Origin: Herbiconiux flava
GTDB taxonomy: Bacteria > Actinomycetota > Actinomycetes > Actinomycetales > Microbacteriaceae
NCBI RefSeq assembly: GCF_013409865.1
Contig: NZ_JACCBM010000001.1
Coordinates: forward strand, 930,001 to 994,000
Direction of reading: 5' to 3'
DNA: 64,000 bases
Shown here in pieces: positions 8,832-16,719 of this stretch; positions within the stretch are counted from its first letter, which is position 1, and every line of letters begins with the position of its first letter. A program made the translations under genes and the position numbers. Below the pieces are notes generated by a model. It searched no databases. It was not told the DNA's origin and was given only the letters and a program-made list of their open reading frames with translations.

Positions 8832-8882
8832 GGCCGGGACGGCGGCGAGACCGGTGTAACGTGCACGAAACATAAAGTTTAC

Positions 8883-8911
8883 GTATACCGAAATGAGAAC
8901 TACCGCATACT
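8883..8911 (+). promoter_or_regulatory. Promoter region of the DUF1989 operon with a second GTATAC
   Basis: GTATAC at 8883-8888 occupies the place of the -35 element, 17 bases before CATACT (8906-8911). The latter is a -10 six bases before the ATG at 8918. A GntR protein bound at 8883 would block or assist this promoter. Confidence 0.5.
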
Positions 8912-8917
8912 GAATGC

Positions 8918-10027
8918 ATGACCGATCTCCTCACCCGCCTCGAGCTCAGGCTCAATCAGCAGCAGCGCGAGCTGCTCGACCGCAGCCTCTCCGCCGGAGA
9001 GGCCGACGACCTGTCCGGCCTCGTGGCACGGGCGCTGCGCGAGAGCGCCGACGACGCGATCGCACCGCTGCCGGTGCCGGCCGTGTCGGGGCGGGTCGAC
9101 GACTGGACCAGCCGGATCGCGCATCCGGTCGCCGACGAGCGCGAGCTGCTCGAGGAGTTCGTGCTCGAGCCCGGAACCGGCAAGGCCGTCGAGGTGCGGG
9201 CCGGGGAACTGCTGCGCGTCGAGCAGCTCGAGGGCGCGCAGTGCGTCGATTTCAACGTGTTCAACCTGCACGACTACCGCGAGTTCTTCCACACCGGCCG
9301 CACCCGCACGCTGCACGGCATCAACCCCGGGCCGGGCGACTTCCTCTGGTCGTCGCCACCGCGCGAGCGGGCGATGATGTTCATCCTCACCGACACCGTG
9401 CACGTCAACGACGTGGTGTTCCCGCGCTGCAGCGCCAACCTCTACGAGACGGCCTACGGCTTCGCGACGCACACCAACTGCGCCGACATCCAGGCCGAGG
9501 CGCAGCGCGAGTACGGGCTCACCCCCGACGACGTGCACGACTCCTTCAACCTCTTCATGAGCACGACGGTCGACGAGGGGATGCCCGCCATCCACCACCA
9601 GTCGTCGAAGCCGGGCGACCACGTCGAGCTGCTCGCGGTGATGGACGTGCTGGCGGTGCCGAACATCTGCGGCGCCGACGTGATGAAGACGAGCAACTTC
9701 GCGATCAAGCCGGTGCGGGTCACGCGCTGGCGGGCCTCGGCCGCCGATCTCGCCGACGTGCCCGAACTCAGGGCCTACGACACGCAGCGCACGGTGGCGC
9801 AGTTCCGGCAGCCGGTGATCCGCACCGAGCGGGCGCTGTCGCGCGACCCGTCCTACGTGCCGGCCTTCGCGAACACGCCGATCCGGTACGAGGCGGTGCC
9901 CGTCGTGCTCTCGGACTCGTCGGCCGAGCTGCTCGAGCGGCTGTGGCGGCGCGACCTCTACACCTCGTCGGGCGAGGCGCTGCGCGACGTGCTGCTCGCC
10001 TGGTGGGCGGCCGCGCACCGTGCCTGA
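8918..10027 (+). CDS. DUF1989 (urea-carboxylase-associated family) protein
   Basis: A 369-residue protein. The DUF1989 core lies at about 75-275: PGTGKAVEVRAGELLRVEQL, then GAQCVDFNVFNLHDYREFFH, RTRTLHGINPGPGDFLWS, and NICGADVMKTSNFAIKPVRV near the end. The family is found beside urea carboxylase/allophanate hydrolase or other nitrogen genes; its biochemistry is not settled, and conserved Cys and His suggest a metal site. An extra 75-residue N-terminus and a C-terminal tail of about 90 residues are not part of the core. It overlaps the flavin reductase start by eight bases. No urea carboxylase genes are nearby, so the substrate is unknown. Confidence 0.82.
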   Translation: MTDLLTRLELRLNQQQRELLDRSLSAGEADDLSGLVARALRESADDAIAPLPVPAVSGRVDDWTSRIAHPVADERELLEEFVLEPGTGKAVEVRAGELLRVEQLEGAQCVDFNVFNLHDYREFFHTGRTRTLHGINPGPGDFLWSSPPRERAMMFILTDTVHVNDVVFPRCSANLYETAYGFATHTNCADIQAEAQREYGLTPDDVHDSFNLFMSTTVDEGMPAIHHQSSKPGDHVELLAVMDVLAVPNICGADVMKTSNFAIKPVRVTRWRASAADLADVPELRAYDTQRTVAQFRQPVIRTERALSRDPSYVPAFANTPIRYEAVPVVLSDSSAELLERLWRRDLYTSSGEALRDVLLAWWAAAHRA

Positions 10028-10643
10028 CGTCGACTTCACGGTGCTCGGCGAGTACGAGCGCTACAAGCTGATGGCGAGCCTGATCGTCCCGCGCCCGATC
10101 GCGCTCGTCACCACGGTCGACGCGGGCGGGGTGGTGAACGCCGCCCCCTTCAGCATGTTCGGGATGATCGGCGAGGAGCCCCCGCTCGTGATGCTGAGCC
10201 TGAATCGCACGAGCCCCACCGGGCGTCGTGACACCGCCCGCAACATCGACGCGAGCGGGGAGTTCGTCGTTCACCTCGTCGACGAGCCGCTGACCGAGGC
10301 CGCGGACCGCTGCGGCGAGAACCTGCCGCACGGGGTGAGCGAGCTGATCGCGGTCGGCCTCGCCACGACGCCCTCGCTCGTGGTCGCGCCGCCGACCATC
10401 CAGGCCGCCCCGGTCGCGCTGGAGTGCGTGCTGCACGAGAAGCTCGAGACCGCGAGCCGCGAGGTGTTCTTCGGGCGGATCGTCTCGCTGCACACCCGCG
10501 ACGACCTGATCGACACCGAGACCTGGCGGGTGCGGCTCGCCGGTTACGCGCCCGTCGCGCGGTTCGGCGCCAGCTTCTACACGACCACCCGCGATCGATT
10601 CACGGTCGGCGGCGCCACGTCGACCGCGGTCGACGAGCTCTGA
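10020..10643 (+). CDS. Flavin reductase-like FMN-binding protein
   Basis: A 207-residue split-barrel flavoprotein of the DIM6/NTAB type. The start of the domain is clear: KLMASLIVPRPIALVTTVDA, then NAAPFSMFGMIGEEPPLVML and KDTARNI-like RRDTARNIDASGEFVVHLV. Such proteins reduce free flavin with NAD(P)H for a partner monooxygenase, or act as small oxidoreductases themselves. Its start lies inside the end of the DUF1989 gene, so the two are translated together. No partner oxygenase is present in this operon, which is unusual; the LLM enzymes elsewhere in the window are not linked to it. Confidence 0.85.
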   Translation: MPDVDFTVLGEYERYKLMASLIVPRPIALVTTVDAGGVVNAAPFSMFGMIGEEPPLVMLSLNRTSPTGRRDTARNIDASGEFVVHLVDEPLTEAADRCGENLPHGVSELIAVGLATTPSLVVAPPTIQAAPVALECVLHEKLETASREVFFGRIVSLHTRDDLIDTETWRVRLAGYAPVARFGASFYTTTRDRFTVGGATSTAVDEL

Positions 10644-10686
10644 CCTCTCGCTCCATCTCGTGCTCCACCCACTTCAAGGAGAACCC

Positions 10687-11859
10687 ATGTCCCGCACCCG
10701 CACCCGCACCGCCCTCGCCGCCGGCGTGCTCGTCGTCTCGGTCGCCGCACTGACCGCCTGCTCGGCCACCGCATCCGGAACCGACTCGGCGAGCCCCGAC
10801 CCCTCGCTCACCATCGGCTCGATCGACCTCTCGGCCGACTGCCCCGCGACCGTCGTGATCCAGACCGACTGGAACCCCGAAGCCGAGCAGGGCGACCTCT
10901 ACCAGCTGATCGGCCCGGATGCCCGAGTCGACGCCGGGGCCAAGTCGGTCTCGGGCCCCCTGTTCACCTCGGGCGAGTACACGGGCGTCGACGTCGAGGT
11001 GCGCTCCGGCGGCCCGGCGATCGGTTTCCAGAGCGTGACGAGCCAGCAGTACTCCGACCCGAGCATCACGCTCGGCTACGCCAACACCGATGAGGCCGTG
11101 CAGCTCTCGGCCGACATGCCCACGACGGCGGTCTTCGCGCCGTTCGAGGTGGGGCCGCAGATCATCATGTGGGATCCGGCGACCTACCCCGACGTGACGA
11201 CCATCGCCGAGCTCGGCAAGACGGATGCGGTGGTGCGGTACTTCGGCGGGGCCACGTACATGGACTACCTGACCGGGTCGGGCATCCTGCCCCTCGACCA
11301 CGTCGACGGGGGCTACGACGGCACACCGGCGAGCTTCGTGGCGGCCGACGGCGCCGACGCGCAGCAGGGCTTCGCGACCGTCGAGCCCTACGTCTACGAG
11401 AACGAGCTCGAGGACTGGCGGAAGCCGGTGGCGTACCAGCTGATCCACGATGCGGGCTACCCGATCTACGCCTCGGCGCTCTCGGTGCGGAGCGGTGACC
11501 TCGAGTCGCTCTCGCCGTGCCTGACGAAGCTGGTGCCGGTCATCCAGCAGGCGACGGTCGACTACTACGCCGACCCGACGGCGACGAACGCGCTCATCCT
11601 GAAGGCGGTCGACGAGTTCGACAACGGGTGGGTCTACACCCAGGGCGTGGCGGACTACTCGGCGGCGACGCAGGTCTCGCTCGGGCTCGTGGGCAACGGA
11701 GACGACGACACGGTCGGCAACTTCGACCTCGACCGGGTGCAGAAGATCATCGACATCACGACGCCGCTGTTCGAGAAGCAGGGGGCGACGACCGCGCCCG
11801 ACGTCTCGCCGGAGACGATCGTGACGAACGAGTTCATCGACCCGTCGATCGGGTTCTGA
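10687..11859 (+). CDS. ABC-type substrate-binding lipoprotein without its transporter
   Basis: A 390-residue secreted lipoprotein. The signal peptide ends with lipobox LTAC at 22-25. The body resembles NMT1/THI5-like or nitrate/sulfonate-type binding proteins (CPATVVIQTDWNPEAEQGDLYQLIG; MPTTAVFAPFEVGPQIIMWDP). AAGGAG at 10676-10681 gives a good ribosome site, so the ATG at 10687 is preferred to an upstream in-frame GTG. It is the third gene of the DUF1989/flavin reductase operon. The next gene is on the other strand and no permease or ATPase follows, so it must work with components encoded elsewhere. Confidence 0.82.
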   Translation: MSRTRTRTALAAGVLVVSVAALTACSATASGTDSASPDPSLTIGSIDLSADCPATVVIQTDWNPEAEQGDLYQLIGPDARVDAGAKSVSGPLFTSGEYTGVDVEVRSGGPAIGFQSVTSQQYSDPSITLGYANTDEAVQLSADMPTTAVFAPFEVGPQIIMWDPATYPDVTTIAELGKTDAVVRYFGGATYMDYLTGSGILPLDHVDGGYDGTPASFVAADGADAQQGFATVEPYVYENELEDWRKPVAYQLIHDAGYPIYASALSVRSGDLESLSPCLTKLVPVIQQATVDYYADPTATNALILKAVDEFDNGWVYTQGVADYSAATQVSLGLVGNGDDDTVGNFDLDRVQKIIDITTPLFEKQGATTAPDVSPETIVTNEFIDPSIGF

Positions 11860-11889
11860 GTTCGGCGCCCTCGGATCCGGTTCGGCCGG

Positions 11890-12840
11890 TCAGGGGGTGA
11901 TCTCGGCCACGCGCTCGAGCGGCGGGCGGGGGCGGTCGCGCTGCGTCGCGATCGCCGTCCCCGCCGCGACGCAGACGATCGTGATCGCGATCACCTCCAG
12001 CACGGTGAACCGCTCGTTCAGGATGAGCCAGCCGAACACCGCCGCCACGACGGGGCCGAACGCGGTGATGATCGCGTAGAGCCGCGGGGTGAGCCGGCGC
12101 AGGATGAACGTGTCGAGGCTGTAGGGCAGGGCCGACGACAGGATGCCCACCCCGACCAGCAGGGCGACGACGTCCCAGTCGAACGCCGCCGGGTCGAACG
12201 TGGCGATCGCGAACGGCAGCAGGAGCACGAGGCTGACGATGCCCGCCACGCTCAGCCCCTCCAGCCCCGGGAGGCCGACGGCCACGCGCCTCGTCAGCAC
12301 GATGTACGCAGCCCAGGCCGCCGCCGCGGTGAGGGCGAGCAGCACGCCCCAGCCGTCGATCGTGCCGTCGAGCCCCGTCAGCATCACCACGCCGATGCCG
12401 GCGGCGACGGCGCAGACGACGTCGAGCAGGCGCCGACTCGTCACCAGGGCGAGCGTCAGCGGCCCGAGGAACTCGATCGTGGCCGCGATGCCGAGGCCGA
12501 GAAGGTGCACCGACTGGTAGAACGAGACGTTCATCACCGCGAGGGCGACGCCGAGGGCGAGGGCGGGCCAGAGCCGCGCCCGGGTCAGCCCGGCGCGCTT
12601 CGGCCGGTAGAACGGCAGCACCGCGGCCGCCATCACGAGCTGCCGCGCGGCCACGACGACGAACGCCCCCACCACCGGGATCACGAGCCCCGCCAGCGCC
12701 GACCCCAGGTTGATGCTCACCTCGGTGCCGAGCTGCGTCGCGGCCCCCACGGCGGTCCGCCCCCGCGTCCCCGCCGCGCTCGTCCCCGCCGCGCCCGTCT
12801 CCGGCGCGCTCGTCTCCGCCGCGCCCCCCTCGTCCGTCAC
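11890..12840 (-). CDS. EamA/DMT-superfamily transporter
   Basis: A 316-residue inner-membrane protein with ten predicted helices in two EamA repeats (about 25-150 and 165-295), typical of RhaT/YdcZ-like exporters or importers of small metabolites and amino acids. The second repeat ends with the characteristic ITAFGPVVAAVFGWLILNE. Residues 1-25 are a low-complexity acidic/Ala/Thr stretch (ETSAPETGAAGTSAAGT) from a short DNA repeat. The GTG start follows TAGGGT by six bases, suggesting a leaderless mRNA. The substrate cannot be told. Neighbouring rhamnose genes are separated by a strong terminator and are not cotranscribed. Confidence 0.88.
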   Translation of the reverse strand: MTDEGGAAETSAPETGAAGTSAAGTRGRTAVGAATQLGTEVSINLGSALAGLVIPVVGAFVVVAARQLVMAAAVLPFYRPKRAGLTRARLWPALALGVALAVMNVSFYQSVHLLGLGIAATIEFLGPLTLALVTSRRLLDVVCAVAAGIGVVMLTGLDGTIDGWGVLLALTAAAAWAAYIVLTRRVAVGLPGLEGLSVAGIVSLVLLLPFAIATFDPAAFDWDVVALLVGVGILSSALPYSLDTFILRRLTPRLYAIITAFGPVVAAVFGWLILNERFTVLEVIAITIVCVAAGTAIATQRDRPRPPLERVAEITP

Positions 12841-12846
12841 CCTCCG

Positions 12847-12852
12847 ACCCTA
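12847..12852 (-). promoter_or_regulatory. -10 of the leaderless EamA gene
   Basis: TAGGGT on the minus strand, exactly six bases before the GTG at 12840. Confidence 0.5.
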
Positions 12853-12889
12853 CGGCCTCGCCGAGTCTCGATCCTGAGGGGGCGCGAAA

Positions 12890-12926
12890 GCGGCCCGGGT
12901 CTCCCACCACCGGAGACCCGGGCCGC
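12890..12926 (-). terminator. Strong hairpin after rhaI
   Basis: A perfect 15-base stem (GCGGCCCGGGTCTCC at 12890-12904 with its complement at 12912-12926) and a 7-base loop, 43 bases after the rhaI stop. It separates the rhamnose genes from the EamA gene. Confidence 0.85.
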
Positions 12927-12968
12927 GGCTCGGGGGTGCGGCGCCGGAGCGCCGCAGCGGGACTGGGG

Positions 12969-14135
12969 CTACGCGCCCCAGCTGGCCTGGGCGCCGCCGA
13001 CGCGCTCGGCGACGATGCGCTCCTGGTAGCCGGAGGCCTTGAAGGCCGCGATCGGGTCGCCCGCGAGGCCGCGGGACTCGCGCCAGGCGGCGAGGGAGGG
13101 GCGCACGTCGGTGTAGAACGCGTCCATCAGGATGGCGTTCGCCCCCAGCACGTCGTTCGCGTTCTGCGCCTCGAGCAGGGCGGCGCGGTCGACGAGCAGC
13201 GCGCGCGCCGTCATCTCCTGCACGTTGAGCACCGAGCGCATCTGGCCCACGATCTTCTCCTCGACGTTGTGGCACTGGTCGAGCATGAAGGCCACGGGGG
13301 AGTCGACGTCGTAGCCGCCGCCGCGCACGACCTCGTAGAGGATGCGGAACAGCTGGAACGGATCCGCCGCGCCCACGATCAGGTCGTCGTCGGCGTAGAA
13401 CCGCGAGTTGAAGTCGAACGAGCCGAGCTTCCCGAGTCGCAGCAGCTGCGCGACGATGAACTCGATGTTCGTGCCGGGGGCGTGGTGGCCGGTGTCGAGG
13501 CAGACGAACGCGCGGTCGCCGAGCGCCGCGACGTGGGCGTACGAGGTGCCCCAGTCGGGAACATCCGTGTGGTAGAAAGCCGGCTCGAAGAACTTGTACT
13601 CGAGCACGAGCCGCTGCTCCTCGCCGAGCGCACCGTAGATGGTCTCGAGCGACGACGCCAGCAGGTCCTGACGCGAGCGGATGTCGCCCTGCCCCGGGTA
13701 GTTCGTGCCGTCGGCGAGCCAGATCTTGAGGTCCTGCGAGCCGGTGAGGTGCATGATCTCGATGCACTCGAGGTGATGGTCGATCGCCTTCTGGCGGGTG
13801 GCCGGGTCGCTCGAGGTGAGCGAGCCGAACTTGTAGGCCTCGTCCTGGAAGGTGTTCGAGTTGATAGTGCCGAGCTCGACGCCGAGGTCGTTCGCGTAGG
13901 AGCGGAGGGCCGAGTAGTCGGCCACCTTGTCCCACGGGATGTGCAGCGCCACCTTCGGGGCGAGGCCCGTGTAGCGGTTGACCTGTGCCGCATCCGCGAT
14001 CTTCTCCTCGGGGGTGCGCGGGGTGCCCGGCGTGCCGAACACCTTGAAGCGCGTGCCCGAGTTGCCGAAGGCCCAGGAGGGGAGCTCGATCGCCTGGCGT
14101 TCGAGCTCGGAGGCGATGTCGCTGAACTGCACCAT
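12969..14135 (-). CDS. rhaI: L-rhamnose isomerase (RhaI type)
   Basis: A cytoplasmic TIM-barrel isomerase of 388 residues converting L-rhamnose to L-rhamnulose. It is of the Pseudomonas stutzeri-like RhaI class common in Actinobacteria rather than enterobacterial RhaA. Metal-site regions are visible: LEYKFFEPAFYHTD (metal Glu), FVCLDTGHHAPGTNIEFIV (Asp and His), GSFDFNSRFYADDDL (Asp pair) and AFMLDQCHNVEEK. AAGGA lies eight bases before the ATG. It follows rhaM by 71 bases, and this gap holds a LacI-type operator sequence, so rhaI may also have its own regulated promoter. Confidence 0.94.
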   Translation of the reverse strand: MVQFSDIASELERQAIELPSWAFGNSGTRFKVFGTPGTPRTPEEKIADAAQVNRYTGLAPKVALHIPWDKVADYSALRSYANDLGVELGTINSNTFQDEAYKFGSLTSSDPATRQKAIDHHLECIEIMHLTGSQDLKIWLADGTNYPGQGDIRSRQDLLASSLETIYGALGEEQRLVLEYKFFEPAFYHTDVPDWGTSYAHVAALGDRAFVCLDTGHHAPGTNIEFIVAQLLRLGKLGSFDFNSRFYADDDLIVGAADPFQLFRILYEVVRGGGYDVDSPVAFMLDQCHNVEEKIVGQMRSVLNVQEMTARALLVDRAALLEAQNANDVLGANAILMDAFYTDVRPSLAAWRESRGLAGDPIAAFKASGYQERIVAERVGGAQASWGA

Positions 14136-14179
14136 GGGAATTCGTCCTTGCTGTCGTCGATGAAGCGGTGAGTGGTGGG

Positions 14180-14191
14180 TGAAACGATTCA
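14180..14191. promoter_or_regulatory. LacI-type operator candidate before rhaI
   Basis: TGAAACGATTCA differs at one position from the 12-base palindrome TGAAACGTTTCA. It lies between rhaM and rhaI. Confidence 0.6.
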
Positions 14192-14206
14192 CTACCCGGA
14201 GGAAGC

Positions 14207-14551
14207 TTACGCGAGTTGGTCCTCGAGATGGAAGACCTCGCTCAGCCGGAGGAAGCCGGTGTCGGGTGCCCCGTCGAGCGCGACGAAGAACTCGCCCATC
14301 TCGGCCTGCCAGCGCGCGTTGACCTCGGTGGCGGCCATGCCGGTCTGCGCCGCGGCGAGCGACGGCGTCTCGAAGTAGCCGATCAGCAGCCCGTCCTCGC
14401 GCAGGAACAGCGAGTAGTTGTTCCACCCGGTCGCCTTGAGGGCGGCCGCCATGTCGGGCCAGATCGCGCGGTGGCGCTCGGTGTACTCGGGGATGCGCTC
14501 GGGCTTCACCTGCAGCTGGAAGCAGACGCGTTCGCTCGTCTCGGCCGTCAT
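14207..14551 (-). CDS. rhaM: L-rhamnose mutarotase
   Basis: A 114-residue ferredoxin-like dimeric protein that interconverts the alpha and beta anomers of L-rhamnose. Family features are FQLQVKPERIPEYTERHRAIWPDM with the catalytic His, NNYSLFLREDGLLIGYFE, and WQAEMGEFF. It is ten residues longer than Escherichia coli RhaM, mostly at the N-terminus. It is the first gene of the leftward rha unit and is divergent from the LacI regulator, with operator-like sequences in the gap. Rhamnulose kinase and aldolase are not in the window. Confidence 0.9.
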   Translation of the reverse strand: MTAETSERVCFQLQVKPERIPEYTERHRAIWPDMAAALKATGWNNYSLFLREDGLLIGYFETPSLAAAQTGMAATEVNARWQAEMGEFFVALDGAPDTGFLRLSEVFHLEDQLA

Positions 14552-14581
14552 GATCGTGCATCCCCTCATCGTCGAGTGTGT

Positions 14582-14652
14582 TGAAACGATATAACCATCG
14601 ATCGGGCCGATGCGCCAGCGCACGCCCTGCGCTACTCTCGTGAAACGTTCTA
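14582..14652. promoter_or_regulatory. Divergent rhaM/lacI-like promoter with two operator copies
   Basis: TGAAACGATATA (14582-14593) and TGAAACGTTCTA (14641-14652) share the half-site TGAAACG with the site at 14180. The first overlaps a TATATC/TTATAT -10 reading toward rhaM. The second follows TACTCT (14633-14638), the likely -10 of the regulator, and would cover its transcription start. Confidence 0.6.
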
Positions 14653-14693
14653 CCCATCGCCGGGACGACGGCGCCGAACCCCACGAGGTGTGC

Positions 14694-15704
14694 ATGACCA
14701 CGGCCAACGTGCGCGACGTCGCGGCCCTCGCCGGAGTGTCGGTGGGCACCGTCTCGAACGTGCTGAACCAGTCGAAGCCGGTGGCGGCCGACACCGCCAA
14801 GCGGGTGATCGACGCGATCGAGAAGCTCGGCTTCGTGCGCAACGACGCCGCCCGCCAGCTGCGGGTCGGGCAGAGCCGCACGGTCGGCATGATGGTGCTC
14901 GACGTCTCGAACCCGTTCTTCGCCGACGTCGAGCGCGGCGCAGAGGACCTGCTCGGCGAGCACGGACGGCCGCTCATCCTCGGCAACAGCGGCGAGTCGA
15001 CCACCCGCGAGCTCGCCTACCTCGACCTGTTCGAGGAGCAGCGCGTCTCGGGGCTCCTGATCACGCCCGTCGGGCAGGTGCAGCGCCGGCTGGAGCGGCT
15101 GCGCGAGCGCGGCTCGCCCGTCGTGCTCGTCGACCGGCACGACAACGCGCAGAGCTTCAGCTCGGTCTCGGTCGACGACCTGCGCGGGGGCGAGCTCGCG
15201 GCGGGCCACCTGCTCGACCTCGGCCGGCGGAACCTCGCCTTCGTGGGCGGTCCACCCGAGATCCTGCAGGTCTCCCAGCGCGCACGCGGGGCGCAGCAGG
15301 CGGTGCTCGAGCGCGATGCGGGGCGCATCCGGATGCTCGAGCTCGACACCATGCGTGCGGAAGCCGGCCGCGCGGCGGGGGAGCAGCTGCTCGCCCTGCC
15401 CGCCGCCGACCGCCCCGACGCCGTGTTCGCGGCGAACGACCTGATCGCCATCGGACTGCTGCAGGCCCTCACCCACGCCGGGGTGCGGGTGCCCGACGAC
15501 ATCGCGCTGATCGGCTACGACGACATCTCGTTCGCGGCGAACGCGGCGATCCCACTGTCGTCGATCCGGCAGCCGGCCCGCGAGATGGGACGGGCGGCCG
15601 CCGAGCTGCTGCTGGCCGAGATCGAGAACCCGGGCCGGGGCGAGTACCGGCACATCGCCTTCCAGCCCGAGCTCGTCGTGCGCGAGTCGACGGCCGGCCG
15701 CTAG
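14694..15704 (+). CDS. LacI-family regulator of rhamnose genes
   Basis: A 336-residue repressor. The helix-turn-helix is at 5-25 (VRDVAALAGVSVGTVSNVLN) followed by the hinge KPVAADTAKRVIDAI; the rest is a periplasmic-binding-protein-like sugar domain ending GYDDISFAANAAIPLSSIRQP. It is divergent from rhaM-rhaI and three similar operator sequences surround the two promoters, so it is predicted to repress rhamnose use and itself, released by rhamnose or rhamnulose. The ATG at 14694 was chosen because it begins the LacI domain at the usual distance; the longer frame upstream has no family similarity. Confidence 0.9.
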   Translation: MTTANVRDVAALAGVSVGTVSNVLNQSKPVAADTAKRVIDAIEKLGFVRNDAARQLRVGQSRTVGMMVLDVSNPFFADVERGAEDLLGEHGRPLILGNSGESTTRELAYLDLFEEQRVSGLLITPVGQVQRRLERLRERGSPVVLVDRHDNAQSFSSVSVDDLRGGELAAGHLLDLGRRNLAFVGGPPEILQVSQRARGAQQAVLERDAGRIRMLELDTMRAEAGRAAGEQLLALPAADRPDAVFAANDLIAIGLLQALTHAGVRVPDDIALIGYDDISFAANAAIPLSSIRQPAREMGRAAAELLLAEIENPGRGEYRHIAFQPELVVRESTAGR

Positions 15705-15811
15705 GGCCGGCCGCCGCTCGCCCGCTAGGGCCGGCTGCCGCGCATCCGCTCGGGCCGCCCGTTGCGCGGACCGGTACGGCCGCCCGCTGGGGCGGCCCGC
15801 CGCTCGGACCG

Positions 15812-16687
15812 CTACGGCGCCGGAGTCAGCACGAGGTCGCCGGCGCTCGTCTCGAACGAGTACACGCGCTCGGCCCCCGGAGTGCTCGGCAGACCCAGCT
15901 GCACCGTGCCGAGCGAGGTGTCGGTGCGGATCTCGTACTCGCCGTCGGGCAGGGCGACCCGCACCGTCCCGGCCGAGCTGTCGACCGAGATCGACGACGG
16001 CAGGGTGGCGAAGGAGAGGTCGGTGTCACCGGCCGAGGTCTCGGCGACCACCGGGCCCGAGACGTCGAGGTCGGTCGCGGTGATGCGGCCGGCCGAGGTC
16101 TCCAGGTGCAGCGAGTCGGCCGAGCCGCTGAGCTCGACGTCGCCCGCCGAGCTCTCGAGCGACAGGTCGGCGAAGTCGCCGTCCACCCGCACCGAGCCGG
16201 CCGAGGAGTCCACGTCGAGGCCGAGCGGCTCGGCGTCGCGCGGCAGGGTCACCGCGAGCGTGGCGTCGCCGAGCGACGTGACGTCGAAGAGGCGGATCGG
16301 CCACCAGCCGCGATCGCCGACGGTGACGCGCAGGGTGTCGCCGAGCATCCGCTGGTCGAAGTGCAGCGACGAGCCGCCCGAGTCGAAGTCGAAGCGCGGC
16401 TCGGACACGTCGGCGTAGGCCACCGTGACGGCGGCCGCGCTCACGTCGACCTCGAGGGTGTCGAAGGGGCCGGCGGCCGAGTAGCTGCCCGAACCGTCGC
16501 CGCGGTTCGCGTCCGCCGCCGACTGCACGAGCTGCAGGATGCCGACGCCGACGAGCAGGAGCACGAGCGCCGAGCCGATGGTGAGCAGGGCGATGCGCAG
16601 CGAGCGGTTGCGCGGCGGCGGGGTCGGACCCGAGGCGGGGGAGGGGCCGCCGGTCATCGGAGGCAGGGTGGGGGTCTGGACGCTCAT
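15812..16687 (-). CDS. DUF4097-type membrane protein (LiaG/LiaF-like)
   Basis: A 291-residue protein. A Pro-rich cytoplasmic N-terminus is followed by one membrane helix at about 33-58 (LRIALLTIGSALVLLLVGVG). Outside it is a beta-helix-like DUF4097 domain with repeated SSAGxV/TSAGxx units: VDSSAGSVRVDGDFADLSLE, SSAGDVELSGSADSLHLE, TSAGRITATDLDVSGPVVAE, TSAGDTDLSFATL, SSAGTVRVAL. DUF4097 proteins often sit with envelope-stress two-component systems. Here it is the last gene of an operon with the kinase and regulator, 32 bases after the latter, with AAGGA before the ATG. The role is probably a sensing or output partner; this is inference. Confidence 0.83.
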   Translation of the reverse strand: MSVQTPTLPPMTGGPSPASGPTPPPRNRSLRIALLTIGSALVLLLVGVGILQLVQSAADANRGDGSGSYSAAGPFDTLEVDVSAAAVTVAYADVSEPRFDFDSGGSSLHFDQRMLGDTLRVTVGDRGWWPIRLFDVTSLGDATLAVTLPRDAEPLGLDVDSSAGSVRVDGDFADLSLESSAGDVELSGSADSLHLETSAGRITATDLDVSGPVVAETSAGDTDLSFATLPSSISVDSSAGTVRVALPDGEYEIRTDTSLGTVQLGLPSTPGAERVYSFETSAGDLVLTPAP

Positions 16688-16719
16688 GATTCCTTCTTTC
16701 GCAGGGGATGGATGGGGAG

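Noticed and set aside
15705..15811. GGCCGGC-rich repeats between the LacI and DUF4097 genes.
   Set aside because: Degenerate, irregular GC-rich words without a clear unit or dyad; no function can be supported.
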